NCBI RefSeq assembly: GCF_023093535.1
Contig: NZ_CP095757.1
Span: forward strand, 3,286,001 to 3,350,000
DNA: 64,000 nucleotides
Direction: 5' to 3'
From: Halovivax limisalsi
GTDB lineage: Archaea > Halobacteriota > Halobacteria > Halobacteriales > Natrialbaceae
In this document: positions 16,280-23,767 of the stretch, piece after piece
Layout of the letters: every line of letters begins with the position of its first letter
Numbering within the stretch: the first letter of the stretch is position 1
Made by a program: the position numbers and the translations under genes
Notes under the pieces: model-generated
What the model saw: the letters and a program-made list of their open reading frames with translations, nothing else
What the model was told of the DNA's origin: nothing
Database searches by the model: none

Positions 16280-16533
16280 GGGATGATACCCAGGCGACGA
16301 GTTTCTGACATTCGGGTATATACCTCACATTCGTCGAGGTTGGAAGGTATCGAACACTAATATCATATTAGTGGATATCGCGTAGGACCATAACAAAGTA
16401 TCTAATTACGGTTATCGCAACCTTGATATCGCATCTATGACAGGAGAGGCTGCTCGACCGTCTGACGTCGAAGGTAATGATCGATAAAATCGATAATAAG
16501 TTGCGATCTATAAGATTATATTTTAAGAGGGGA
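16280..16533. promoter_or_regulatory. Structural-operon promoter with perfect palindrome
   Basis: The core promoter is TATATA at 16317-16322 (minus strand). A perfect palindrome, CACTAATATCATATTAGTG at 16355-16373 (9-bp arms, one central base), lies about 36 bases further upstream, where an activator or a competing repressor could bind. The rest, to the end of the pilin gene at 16534, is AT-rich and shows no gene. Confidence 0.6.
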
Positions 16534-17013
16534 TTAGCTCAGCTGGAAGCTCCCGAGGGAGACTGTTCCCTCAGCAGATTCGAGCGGGTCTCCCTCTGCG
16601 GCACTTCCAGTAATCGCATAGACATCGTACTCATAACCCGTCTGAAGACTCCCACCATTATGGTTTGAATCTACGGTGAAGTCCCCCCCGGCAGCCACCA
16701 CGTTATAATTTGCACCAGTGCTAATATCCGAATTAGCCGCTGCGATTGATCCATCATCTGGATCCACTATTACTAGTTTATCCGCCTCTCCAGACTCAGT
16801 CACAGCGATGTCGACTGAACTAGTCTGTGACCCAGAAATGTCAGCTGAAGCCGTTAGCGCTTCGCCACCGGGCCCGATCCCCATCACGAAGGCAGCAATC
16901 ACGGCTGCGAGAATCACTGTTATCGCAACCATCAAGATTACCCCTATGACGAGCGAGACCCCGCGTTCATCCACCGATTCGGTCAGTTTGTCGCGCACCT
17001 GTTGTCCGTTCAT
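16534..17013 (-). CDS. Type IV pilin-like protein in the provirus
   Basis: A 159-residue protein with the haloarchaeal type IV pilin N-terminus: a charged leader ending in ERG, then the hydrophobic helix VSLVIGVILMVAITVILAAVIAAFVMGIG expected to be processed by the prepilin peptidase PibD just before VSLVIG. The rest is a beta-rich, Ser/Thr/Ala-rich head. Genes of this class (DUF1628/Pilin_N) encode host adhesion pilins. Here it lies between the structural promoter and the regulator genes, in the same direction as the structural operon. It may be a captured host gene or a virus-modified adhesin. Confidence 0.75.
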   Translation of the reverse strand: MNGQQVRDKLTESVDERGVSLVIGVILMVAITVILAAVIAAFVMGIGPGGEALTASADISGSQTSSVDIAVTESGEADKLVIVDPDDGSIAAANSDISTGANYNVVAAGGDFTVDSNHNGGSLQTGYEYDVYAITGSAAEGDPLESAEGTVSLGSFQLS

Positions 17014-17365
17014 TGGTCTTACACCTGTCCTCGGCGGCTGAACGGAAAACTTATCGTGTGAGCGTTTGACAGCTCACACGCGTCGGGCGAGGGACTGGGA
17101 CATCCCGATCACACCGTCCGAGCGGTATTCCGTTCTGCGCCGGGTACGACAATGTGGAGGTAACCAGTTTAATATAAAGCTTCCTGCCGATCTGGGAAAA
17201 TTGACAGTCGTCGTATCAGAAATGGTTTCCCATTGGTACTTCCAATCTATCGTAGAAGTCTTCCAAGGGTCGCTTGAAGGCCCTGAGAGTTCCGAATTCA
17301 GGAGGTTTGGCGGCTCGTCCGGAAACCCATAACGGTTTTGGGCAATTCAGTTCCTGTATCGAATA
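17014..17365. other. Non-coding region between pilin and HTH gene
   Basis: Divergent promoter region of about 350 bases between the leftward pilin gene and the rightward gene at 17366. An 88-codon frame at 17066-17332 lacks recognisable features and a promoter, and is not called. Confidence 0.5.
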
Positions 17366-18151
17366 GTGACCAGCAGAGTGTTAGTCAGTCCGAAAGATCT
17401 CGCGCGCACCTACGATGGTGGCTACTACGACGATACGTGGAAAATCGTCGAGCAGTACCGTGATGTCCTGGAATACAAATCTCGCCATCCAAATAAAGGT
17501 TCCAGCGCAATCGCCGGCGCACTCGAAATACCGCGCGGTCGGATTCGAACGTGGCTGGATGGCGGCGCACCAGACGCAGCCCGAGGGATCGAGACGGCTC
17601 GGGAGTGCGGCTGGCTGGAAGTCGAGATCAGGGAACCGATGGCCGAGGCGTTGAACGCGCTGGTTGCGAACGTGTTTTCCAGCGGATCGATCGCCGAAGC
17701 ATGGTATCAGCCATCGTTTGCGCTCGATCCGACCCGTCGCCACCTTCACATCACCGACGCACTTGACGCGGTCGGTGTCGAGTACGAGATCGTCGACGAT
17801 CGCGATGGGCGGACCGACGAAGCACGACCGTCAGAGGACGCGTCGGTTCTCGGGCGCGTCCTTGCGGTGCTTGGGGCGCCAGTCGGTCCGAAGGCCGAGC
17901 AGTGGCTCGAACTCCCGGCGTATCTCGACGAGGCGCCCGACTCGATGCGAGAGACGTTCGTGCTATGCTATCTGGAAAATCGAGCGACTGAGCCGCACAA
18001 CGATACCGTTTCGTTTCGAGAAGAACGAAACGACGCCTACCTACGCGACCTCGCCGGTCTGATCGCAGACGTTGCCGATGCGCCTGTTCGGGTTTCCGAA
18101 AAGAACGTGATCCTCAGCCAGGCCGCGACCGAGTCACTCGGCTTCGTTTGA
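17366..18151 (+). CDS. Putative HTH protein of unknown function
   Basis: A 261-residue protein starting at GTG. The N-terminal region YKSRHPNKGSSAIAGALEI then RGRIRTWLDGG (about residues 37-66) looks like a helix-turn-helix that chooses recognition by RGRIRTW. The remainder is mixed alpha/beta with a stretch ETFVLCYLENRATEPHNDTV. Proteins of this kind sit near integrase and repressor genes in haloarchaeal proviruses. A regulatory role or a homing-endonuclease-like DNA-binding role are both possible; I cannot choose. Its 3' end overlaps the converging repressor gene by 18 bases. Confidence 0.55.
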   Translation: MTSRVLVSPKDLARTYDGGYYDDTWKIVEQYRDVLEYKSRHPNKGSSAIAGALEIPRGRIRTWLDGGAPDAARGIETARECGWLEVEIREPMAEALNALVANVFSSGSIAEAWYQPSFALDPTRRHLHITDALDAVGVEYEIVDDRDGRTDEARPSEDASVLGRVLAVLGAPVGPKAEQWLELPAYLDEAPDSMRETFVLCYLENRATEPHNDTVSFREERNDAYLRDLAGLIADVADAPVRVSEKNVILSQAATESLGFV

Positions 18152-18412
18152 GTTTTCGAGATCGTCGGCGTCGAGATCGCCCGCGAGGTAGTCCCGACCC
18201 ATTTCTGTGATTTCGTAGTAGCCCTTGGTCTCGTCCACCTTTTCGAGAAGGCCGCGTTCTACGAGCTCTGGAAGCCTTCGCTTCAGCGTGGATTTTGAAA
18301 TTCCTTCTAGATTGTAATTGACAACCGCTGGGGGCATTGCTATCCCAGCTTCGCCGAAGAATTCGACGATAACCGGATCGGATTTAGTCATCCACGACAC
18401 CAGCGGGCGCAT
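18134..18412 (-). CDS. PhiH1-type winged-helix repressor
   Basis: A 92-residue winged-helix protein. It opens with RPLVSWMTKSDPVIVEFFGE, close to the start of the phage phiH1 repressor family (SWMTxxD...ILE), followed by a recognition region SKSTLKRRLPELVERGLLEK and wing GYYEITEMGRDYLAGD. Such proteins are the usual immunity or lysogeny repressors of haloarchaeal viruses. It is transcribed leftward, away from the integrase genes. An inverted repeat at 18473-18486 lies about 60 bases upstream and could be its operator. Confidence 0.75.
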   Translation of the reverse strand: MRPLVSWMTKSDPVIVEFFGEAGIAMPPAVVNYNLEGISKSTLKRRLPELVERGLLEKVDETKGYYEITEMGRDYLAGDLDADDLENSNEAE

Positions 18413-18472
18413 TCAGTTTGCGCTCACACTTTCGTACCATAATAACAGGGTAAACGTCGGCAACTAACACTC

Positions 18473-18486
18473 TTATGGGGCCATAA
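18473..18486. promoter_or_regulatory. Inverted repeat upstream of the repressor gene
   Basis: TTATGGGGCCATAA: arms TTATGG and CCATAA around GG. An extra CCATAA half-site occurs at about 18438-18443. It is placed between the repressor (leftward) and the integrase-side genes (rightward), as expected for a lysogeny operator. Binding is inferred. Confidence 0.45.
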
Positions 18487-18716
18487 TGAGCCTAGATAGG
18501 GTCAAGTTTTAATACAAGTGACTGTCTTGATGGCGGTGACAGAGCCCATTCGGAACTCGCGCGATGGAGATTCGGAAGGAAGGTGATCATCCCGCGTCGG
18601 CGCGCGGGTTTCGGGTGGCTCTCGTCGTGAGAACCATGATTCACTCGACTGGCGGGGGATTTAATCCTCACATTCAGACCGGTATCGGAAATATCGGACG
18701 CCGAACTCCCGCGCTT

Positions 18717-18905
18717 ATGGTGGCATCACAACAAGCAGTCAATCGACCGACGGACCGCCTCCGGGTGCGCCGAATCCTGTGGCAAGGAGCGCACCCGGAT
18801 ACGTCCGTGGTCCCACACGGTGAGACCATGCTACGAAACACGCGCACGACCCTTCAGCGTACCGCTAACAGACAGATCAGCAACACTCGCGAGGTGGGCG
18901 CATGA
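18717..18905 (+). CDS. 62-residue hypothetical protein upstream of integrase
   Basis: Begins MVASQQAVNRPTDRLRVR and ends NRQISNTREVGA. It is basic, with many arginine and threonine residues and no recognised motif. The frame is open further upstream (to 18564), but ATG 18717 follows an AT-rich GGATTTAATCC stretch by about 50 bases. Its TGA overlaps the ATG of the next small gene (ATGA), and that gene overlaps the integrase start, so the three appear to be coupled. Confidence 0.45.
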   Translation: MVASQQAVNRPTDRLRVRRILWQGAHPDTSVVPHGETMLRNTRTTLQRTANRQISNTREVGA

Positions 18906-19075
18906 GCGTCCAGACCGTCGATCGCGGTCAGTGTGATACGCCCCGCTGCGATGGGCAGGCCGAGACGGTGACGCCCGAGGGGTACGTCTGCACCAGCTGC
19001 GCCCGCGAGATCGAGCGCGCCTATCGTGAAGCCGAGCGCTGCGATCGGGCCGGTCGAGACGGTGGTCGGCAGTGA
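18902..19075 (+). CDS. 57-residue zinc-finger protein coupled to integrase
   Basis: Starts MSVQTVDRGQCDTPRCDG and contains CTSCAREIER: paired cysteines CDTPRC and CTSC form a probable zinc ribbon. It overlaps the previous gene (ATGA) and the integrase start (GTGA). A directionality factor for excision would fit this position and size, but nothing in the sequence proves it. Confidence 0.55.
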   Translation: MSVQTVDRGQCDTPRCDGQAETVTPEGYVCTSCAREIERAYREAERCDRAGRDGGRQ

Positions 19076-20109
19076 CCGAACTGGAACCGATCAGCCCCCA
19101 GGAGGCCGTCAGCCTCTATCTGGAAGCGCGCGACGACGCCGCAGAAAACACGATGGAGGCGCAGGACTACCGCCTGCGCGCATTCGTCACGTGGTGCGAC
19201 GAGGAGGGCATCGCGAACCTGAACGACCTCTCCGGCCGCGATATGTTCGCCTATCGGGTCTGGCGACGAGAGGGCGGCTACTCCGGGGAGGAACTACGCG
19301 ACGTGACGCTCCGGGGCGACATGGCCACGATGCGGGCATTTCTCCGGTTCTGTGGGGAAATCGAGGCAGTACCGGAGGACTTGTACGATCAGGTTCCGCT
19401 CCCACGGACGAACGGGGCCGACGTGAGCGATTCGACGCTTTCCCCCGACCACGCCGTCGACATCGTCGACTACCTGGAACGATTCGAGTACGCGAGCCGA
19501 CGCCACATCATCGTCTTACTGCTGTGGCACACCGGCTGTCGAGTCGGGGAGCTTCGCGCGCTCGACCTGGGAGATCTCGACCTGGAGGGGAACCGACCGC
19601 GGGCCGACGGCCCGGCCGTCCACTTCGTTCACCGTCCTGAAACCGGAACCCCGCTGAAAAATCAGGAACGGGGAGAGCGGTGGAACGCGATCAGCGAACA
19701 CGTCGCGGCGACGGTCCAGGACTACATCGATGGGCCGCGCGAAACAGTCGTCGACGACCACGGCCGCGCCGCACTCATTACGACCAGTCACGGCCGGGTC
19801 GCCATCTCCACCTGCCGAGATACCCTGTATCGGGTGACGCGTCCCTGTTGGCGCGGCGAAGAGTGTCCGCACGATCGCGACCCGGAGAGTTGCGAGTGGA
19901 CGTACTACGCCAAGATGAGCAGTTGCCCGTCGGCCCGGTCGCCGCACGACGTTCGGAGCGGGCGAGTGACGGCGCATCGGCTCGCCGACGAAGATCGTTC
20001 ACTCGTCTCGGATCGCATGAACGCGAGCGAGGAGGTACTCGATAAGCACTACGACAGGCGCAGCGAGCGGCAGAAAGCGGAGCAGCGACGGAGGTTCTTC
20101 GAACTATGA
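19072..20109 (+). CDS. int: Tyrosine integrase (SNJ2-type)
   Basis: A 345-residue site-specific recombinase starting at GTG. It has an N-terminal SAM-like core-binding domain (about 1-115) and a catalytic domain with the first arginine in HTGCRVGELRALD, a zinc-like insertion CWRGEECPHDRDPESCEW, the box II stretch SPHDVRSGRVTAHRL and the tyrosine in VLDKHYDRRS. The C-terminal pattern is typical of haloarchaeal virus and plasmid integrases. It is intact and lies next to the att array at the right end, as expected for an element integrated in a tRNA gene. Confidence 0.9.
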   Translation: MTELEPISPQEAVSLYLEARDDAAENTMEAQDYRLRAFVTWCDEEGIANLNDLSGRDMFAYRVWRREGGYSGEELRDVTLRGDMATMRAFLRFCGEIEAVPEDLYDQVPLPRTNGADVSDSTLSPDHAVDIVDYLERFEYASRRHIIVLLLWHTGCRVGELRALDLGDLDLEGNRPRADGPAVHFVHRPETGTPLKNQERGERWNAISEHVAATVQDYIDGPRETVVDDHGRAALITTSHGRVAISTCRDTLYRVTRPCWRGEECPHDRDPESCEWTYYAKMSSCPSARSPHDVRSGRVTAHRLADEDRSLVSDRMNASEEVLDKHYDRRSERQKAEQRRRFFEL

Positions 20110-20220
20110 GAGACACGAGCCAACTTGACCGAGGAGAAGTATCGACCGGCGAGTTCCCCTATACGGGGAGGGCGGACTGCTTTTCCGCGAACCAATCGGT
20201 GAGCGGAAAGCACGTCCAAC

Positions 20221-20302
20221 CGACCCGATTTGAACACGCGAGTCGCAGCGCCGAACGGAGTGAGGCGACCGTCTCGCATCTGTTCAAATCGGGGAGGGCG
20301 GA
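20221..20302 (+). repeat. Direct repeat 1 ending in att core
   Basis: This 82-base module (CGACCCGATTTGAACACGCG ... att core) is repeated almost exactly at 20501-20583, differing at the TGAAC/ACGAAC junction and in two core bases. Diverged relatives end at 20405 and 20669. Confidence 0.8.
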
Positions 20303-20500
20303 TTTGCTTTGCAAATCAGACCGAGCCGATTTCGTGCTCGGAAGTCGCAGTCCGTGAGCGTAGCGAGCGGAACCGTCTTCCGGTGTTCAAATCGGGGAGG
20401 GCGGACTGCGAGGATCGAGCGTAGCGAGATCCTCGTCGTTGCGAGCGGCGAAGCCGTGAGCGTTTTCCTGCGAACGAAGTGAGCAGTGAGAAGTTTCTCC

Positions 20501-20583
20501 CGACCCGATTACGAACACGCGAGTCGCAGCGCCGAACGGAGTGAGGCGACCGTCTCGCATCTGTTCAAATCGGGGAAAGCGGA
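20501..20583 (+). repeat. Direct repeat 2 ending in variant att core
   Basis: Second copy of the module at 20221-20302; the core reads CGGGGAAAGCGGA instead of CGGGGAGGGCGGA. Confidence 0.8.
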
Positions 20584-20765
20584 TCTTCTCTGAAAATTCG
20601 ACCGATACGATTTGAGCAGACGAGTCACAGCCCGGAACGTCTCACTGCGTTCAAATCGGGGAGGGCGGACTGCGAGGGTCGAGCGGAGCGAGATTCACGC
20701 CGGTGCGAGCGGCGAAGCCACGAGCGTTCTCCTTCATCTGGCTCCCGGCGGGACCGAGTTTCCAC

Positions 20766-21404
20766 TCAGGTGGTCGTCGTGCCCAGTTCCGGTCGCAGCG
20801 ACCCGGAGGCCTGCACCCAGTAGACGCCCCCAACGACGAGCGCTGCGACGAGGAACCCGCCGATCGACTGTTCCCACGTGTGTGCGTTCAGGTAGATGCG
20901 GTTCGGGACCATGATGACTGGGAAGGCGAGCAACGGCCAGAACCGCCGGTGGACGAGCGTCAGGTAGAGCGCGGGCATCAGCGAGATGATGACGTGACCC
21001 GAGATGTTCCAGAACGGCGAGACGAGAGCGTACGGCACCGTCACGGCGGCGAGCGCCTGCATCGCACCCGGCACGAGCGGCCCCCAGTCGAAGCGTCGCC
21101 ACACGAGCCAGGTCAATCCAGCGACGATCAGGAGGCCGCTGGCGACGAGCGCGTCCATGACGACGCTGTTCCCGCCCGTCGCCTCGAGTACGCCACCGCC
21201 GACGACGAGGAAGTACGCGACGGTGGGCGCGAGCGAGAGCAGTCCGATCCCGGCGAACGCACCGATACGGCGCCAGAGTACCGACCGGTCGAGGTCCCGC
21301 CTGGCCCACTCGTGGTGGACGAGCAGGACGATACCGACCCCGAGGACGGTGATCGGGTGGACGACGTACGGGTAGTACTCCATCGTCTGGGATACTGGCC
21401 CCAT
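20766..21404 (-). CDS. PAP2-like polytopic membrane protein
   Basis: A 212-residue protein with about six membrane segments. The stretch ISGHVIISLMPALYL and, 25 residues later, PNRIYLNAHTWEQSIGG resemble the second and third motifs of the PAP2 phosphatase family (SGH, and SRxxxxxHxxxD). The final Asp/Glu is shifted and the first KxxxxxxRP motif is not evident, so catalytic activity is uncertain. It would act on lipid phosphates at the membrane if active. First chromosomal gene to the right of the provirus. ATG 21383 is an alternative start. Confidence 0.6.
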   Translation of the reverse strand: MGPVSQTMEYYPYVVHPITVLGVGIVLLVHHEWARRDLDRSVLWRRIGAFAGIGLLSLAPTVAYFLVVGGGVLEATGGNSVVMDALVASGLLIVAGLTWLVWRRFDWGPLVPGAMQALAAVTVPYALVSPFWNISGHVIISLMPALYLTLVHRRFWPLLAFPVIMVPNRIYLNAHTWEQSIGGFLVAALVVGGVYWVQASGSLRPELGTTTT

Positions 21405-21534
21405 CGTTCCCCCCTACGGTAATACGAGTGAAAAAGGCCCGCGGCAGGTCGACCCGACGAACTCGTCGAAGGCTCGAAGGACGGCACGTTTCGGCGCTAT
21501 CTGGGTTATCTCTCCCTAGATCGAGATGATGTAG

Positions 21535-21630
21535 CCGGATTCTCGCCGACGTGTAGCGGAACTCGGGTCCGCAGTAAGCGGTGTTTTCAGAAATCAGTCT
21601 GAGGGCTCGGCGAGGGATCGACCGGCGAAG
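21535..21630 (+). repeat. Diverged repeat, copy B (partner at 2767)
   Basis: Begins with the same 15 bases, CCGGATTCTCGCCGA, as the sequence directly after tRNA-Tyr at 2767, and similarity continues with gaps to about GATCGACC. It lies in the 450-base gap between the PAP2-like gene and the HTH_10 regulator. Confidence 0.55.
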
Positions 21631-21853
21631 AGGAAGCAGAACTGGGTTCACCCCCGGATCGGCGGCCTCGGCGGACGTCGGAGTCGACTATCCGAGTGGT
21701 CGCGCGGCGTCGCCGATATCGACCCCGAGGATTTCCGTAAACGGCTCGGGACTGAACCGGCACCGACGACGGATCGGGTGTCCCTGGTGCGGCCGGCAGC
21801 GCGCTCGGTTTCGTCGACCGTCGTCAGGTCATCGTATTTTACGGCTCCATCCC

Positions 21854-22525
21854 GTGTGTCCGGTCGTGTTCACGGCGGAGATCTCGGTGGCGATCGACGA
21901 CTTCGCGCTGGGGCACGCACTCGGCGCGGCCCCGGAGATGGAGGTGAAAGCCGAACGGCTCGCGGCTCACAGCCGTCACTGGGTGATGCCGTGCCTGTGG
22001 GCTGCCGGCGGTGATTTCGATGCGTTCGACGGGGCGCTCGAATCCGACCCCACCGTCGACGATGTGATTACGACCCGGAACTACGACAACGAATCGTTCT
22101 ACCAGATCGATTGGGCCGAGGAGATAAAGCAGCACCTCGATATCACGCTGGACTCGGAGGCGTCGCTCCTGCACGCAGAAACGGTCGACGATGACTGGCG
22201 ACTCGCCATCCGCTTTGCCTCTCGCGACCAGTTCGAAATCTTCCGCGACCACCTCGCCGACGCAGGAATCGCGTTCCGCCTGGACAACTTGGCGCAAGCC
22301 ACCGTCCCCAAACAGTTCGCGGGCGGCCTTACGGCCCCCCAGCGTGAAGCGCTGGTTACCGCGGTAGCGGAAGGATACTTCGCCATCCCCCGCGATGCGA
22401 ACATGGAGGACGTTGCGGACGCACTCGACATCTCGACCCAATCCGCGTCCGAACGCCTGCGTCGCGGAATCGAAGAGTTCGTCGAAACGAGGCTGGTAAC
22501 CGACGATGACGTCCTCGAGGAGTGA
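21854..22525 (+). CDS. Bacterio-opsin-activator-like regulator (HTH_10)
   Basis: A 223-residue haloarchaeal regulator. The N-terminal sensory domain starts TAEISVAIDDFALGHAL, as in the BAT/HTH_10 family, and the C-terminal HTH_10 domain contains LTAPQREALVTAVAEGYF, then MEDVADALDISTQSASERLRRG, the recognisable HTH signature. The true start is a GTG: 21854 is chosen, with 21866 equally likely; the long upstream open frame is not part of the family. Target genes cannot be read from sequence. Confidence 0.8.
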   Translation: MCPVVFTAEISVAIDDFALGHALGAAPEMEVKAERLAAHSRHWVMPCLWAAGGDFDAFDGALESDPTVDDVITTRNYDNESFYQIDWAEEIKQHLDITLDSEASLLHAETVDDDWRLAIRFASRDQFEIFRDHLADAGIAFRLDNLAQATVPKQFAGGLTAPQREALVTAVAEGYFAIPRDANMEDVADALDISTQSASERLRRGIEEFVETRLVTDDDVLEE

Positions 22526-22589
22526 TCACACTTAAAAGCCTGAGGTCGTCAGGTCGACCCCTTACCCGTATCAATGGCGACTTTCACAT

Positions 22590-23756
22590 GTGAAGCCAAT
22601 ACGCCCCGCCGATAACAACGTGTTAACGGGTTTGGGGAATGCTCGTCGACAGCACATCCTCAGGATACTCCACGATCGGACCGCCCCCATCGACGTGCGA
22701 GCGCTCGCGACGAACCTCGCCGCCGCGGAAGAAGAGCAGGAGCTGGTGGACGTCACGCCCGACGAAGTAGCCGCGATTCAGGCCGATCTCGTCCACGTCC
22801 ACCTGCCACAGCTTGAAGGTTCGGGGCTCGTCGACTGGGACCGGACGATGGATACCGCAACCACGACGGACCACCCCGCGCTGTCGGACCCGAAATTCCA
22901 GCAACTGCTGGAGACGGACGCGCCCGGCCGGGAGGCAGTCGCGGCCACGCTCGCCGCCAGGCGCCGCCGGATCATCCTCGCGACGCTGATGGACGCCGAG
23001 GACGCGCTCACACGCGAGGAACTGGCACGACGTGTGGTCGCCCGGGAGCGCGATGACTCCGCTCCCCTCGGACCGGATGCCGGTGACGGCCTGCTGGTGG
23101 CCCTCCATCACGTTCACCTGCCGAAGCTCCGGGAGGCGGATCTCGTCAGCTACGACGCCGAGACGAAAACGGTCGAGTACACTGGCCATCCGGCGCTGGA
23201 CGACGAGTGGCTGGACTTCCGGCCGGACGAAACGCCGCGCGCCATCGTCCCCACGGCGTCCCATCCGGACGATATCTGGACGATCGACGGGCGCGACAAC
23301 GTCATCGCTCGCGGCCAATCCCTCTTCGAGCAGGCCGAGTCGGAACTGTTCCTGATGTTTACGACGACCGGGCTGCTGGAGGATGGCTGTCTGCGCCGAC
23401 TCCGGGCTGCCGCCGACCGCGGGGTCGACGTCTATCTCGGATCGCAGACCCGGGAGGTCCGCGACCTCGTCCGGGAGGAAGTCCCCGAGGCGACGATCTG
23501 GGAACCGCAGCTGGACTGGCTGAACCTGCCGCCGGAGCACGAAAAAGTCGGCCGGCTCGTGATGGCCGACCGCGAAGCGATCATGCTCGGGACGCTCGGC
23601 GAGGGGACCGGCGACGGCGTCCACCACGAGGAGAAAGCCATCACGGGCGCCGGCGCGGACGATCCGCTCGTCATGCTGCTGCGCGAACTGCTCGGGTCGC
23701 GCCTCGATCATCTGGACGCCCAGAGCGAGGACTTCCTCGAACAGATCCCCCTGTGA
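22590..23756 (+). CDS. Regulator with two DUF7344 winged helices and a PLD/TrmB-like domain
   Basis: A 388-residue protein starting at GTG. Two consecutive haloarchaeal winged-helix domains of DUF7344 type are visible: LGNARRQHILRIL...VHVHLPQLEGSGLVDWD (about 10-90) and AARRRRIILATLMDAE...HHVHLPKLREADLVSYD (about 125-200). Each ends in the (Y/H)HVH(L/V)PKL hallmark. The C-terminal part (GQSLFEQAESELFLMFTTTG onward, about 235-375) resembles the sensor domain of TrmB/FilR-like regulators. It is probably a transcription factor responding to a small ligand. Confidence 0.75.
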   Translation: MKPIRPADNNVLTGLGNARRQHILRILHDRTAPIDVRALATNLAAAEEEQELVDVTPDEVAAIQADLVHVHLPQLEGSGLVDWDRTMDTATTTDHPALSDPKFQQLLETDAPGREAVAATLAARRRRIILATLMDAEDALTREELARRVVARERDDSAPLGPDAGDGLLVALHHVHLPKLREADLVSYDAETKTVEYTGHPALDDEWLDFRPDETPRAIVPTASHPDDIWTIDGRDNVIARGQSLFEQAESELFLMFTTTGLLEDGCLRRLRAAADRGVDVYLGSQTREVRDLVREEVPEATIWEPQLDWLNLPPEHEKVGRLVMADREAIMLGTLGEGTGDGVHHEEKAITGAGADDPLVMLLRELLGSRLDHLDAQSEDFLEQIPL

Positions 23757-23767
23757 ACTACCCTCCC

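Larger units (their letters stand above)
2745..20669 (+). mobile_element. Integrated pleolipovirus-like provirus in tRNA-Tyr
   Basis: The left boundary is the 21-nt core at 2745-2765 (the T arm and acceptor 3' half of tRNA-Tyr). Exact copies of this core occur at 20282, 20385 and 20649, with a near copy at 20563, just after a tyrosine integrase gene (19072-20109). Inside lie a rightward early operon, a probable replication gene, and a leftward operon whose order (four-TM membrane protein, small membrane protein, Tat-type spike, signal-peptide protein, coiled membrane protein, NTPase) matches the conserved pleolipovirus cluster. The integrase and replication gene point to the betapleolipovirus/SNJ2-like group, an inference from remembered gene content. 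Which right core is the true attR cannot be told from sequence. Confidence 0.85.
20153..20669. repeat. Array of tRNA-Tyr 3'-end copies (attR region)
   Basis: The 21-nt att core occurs at 20282-20302, 20385-20405 and 20649-20669, with a two-base variant at 20563-20583 and a loop-altered version (ttcccctatacggggaggg followed by cgga) at about 20154-20175. Each is the end of a module of roughly 80-100 bases. Inverted T-arm copies occur (CCCGATTTGAAC at 20224-20235, with degraded forms near 20504 and 20608), as do perfect hairpins such as GATTTGC/GCAAATC (20301-20317). The region has no credible gene. Confidence 0.8.

Noticed and set aside
16719-16737. A second palindrome-like copy GCTAATATCCGAATTAGC inside the pilin gene
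   Set aside because: It has only 6-base arms, lies in coding sequence and differs from the perfect operator-like palindrome at 16355.
17066-17332. An 88-codon frame between pilin and HTH gene
   Set aside because: No recognisable features, no promoter or coupling, and composition unlike coding sequence of this element.
20153-20669. CRISPR array
   Set aside because: Repeats are few, irregularly spaced, contain tRNA sequence and inverted copies, and no cas gene is nearby.
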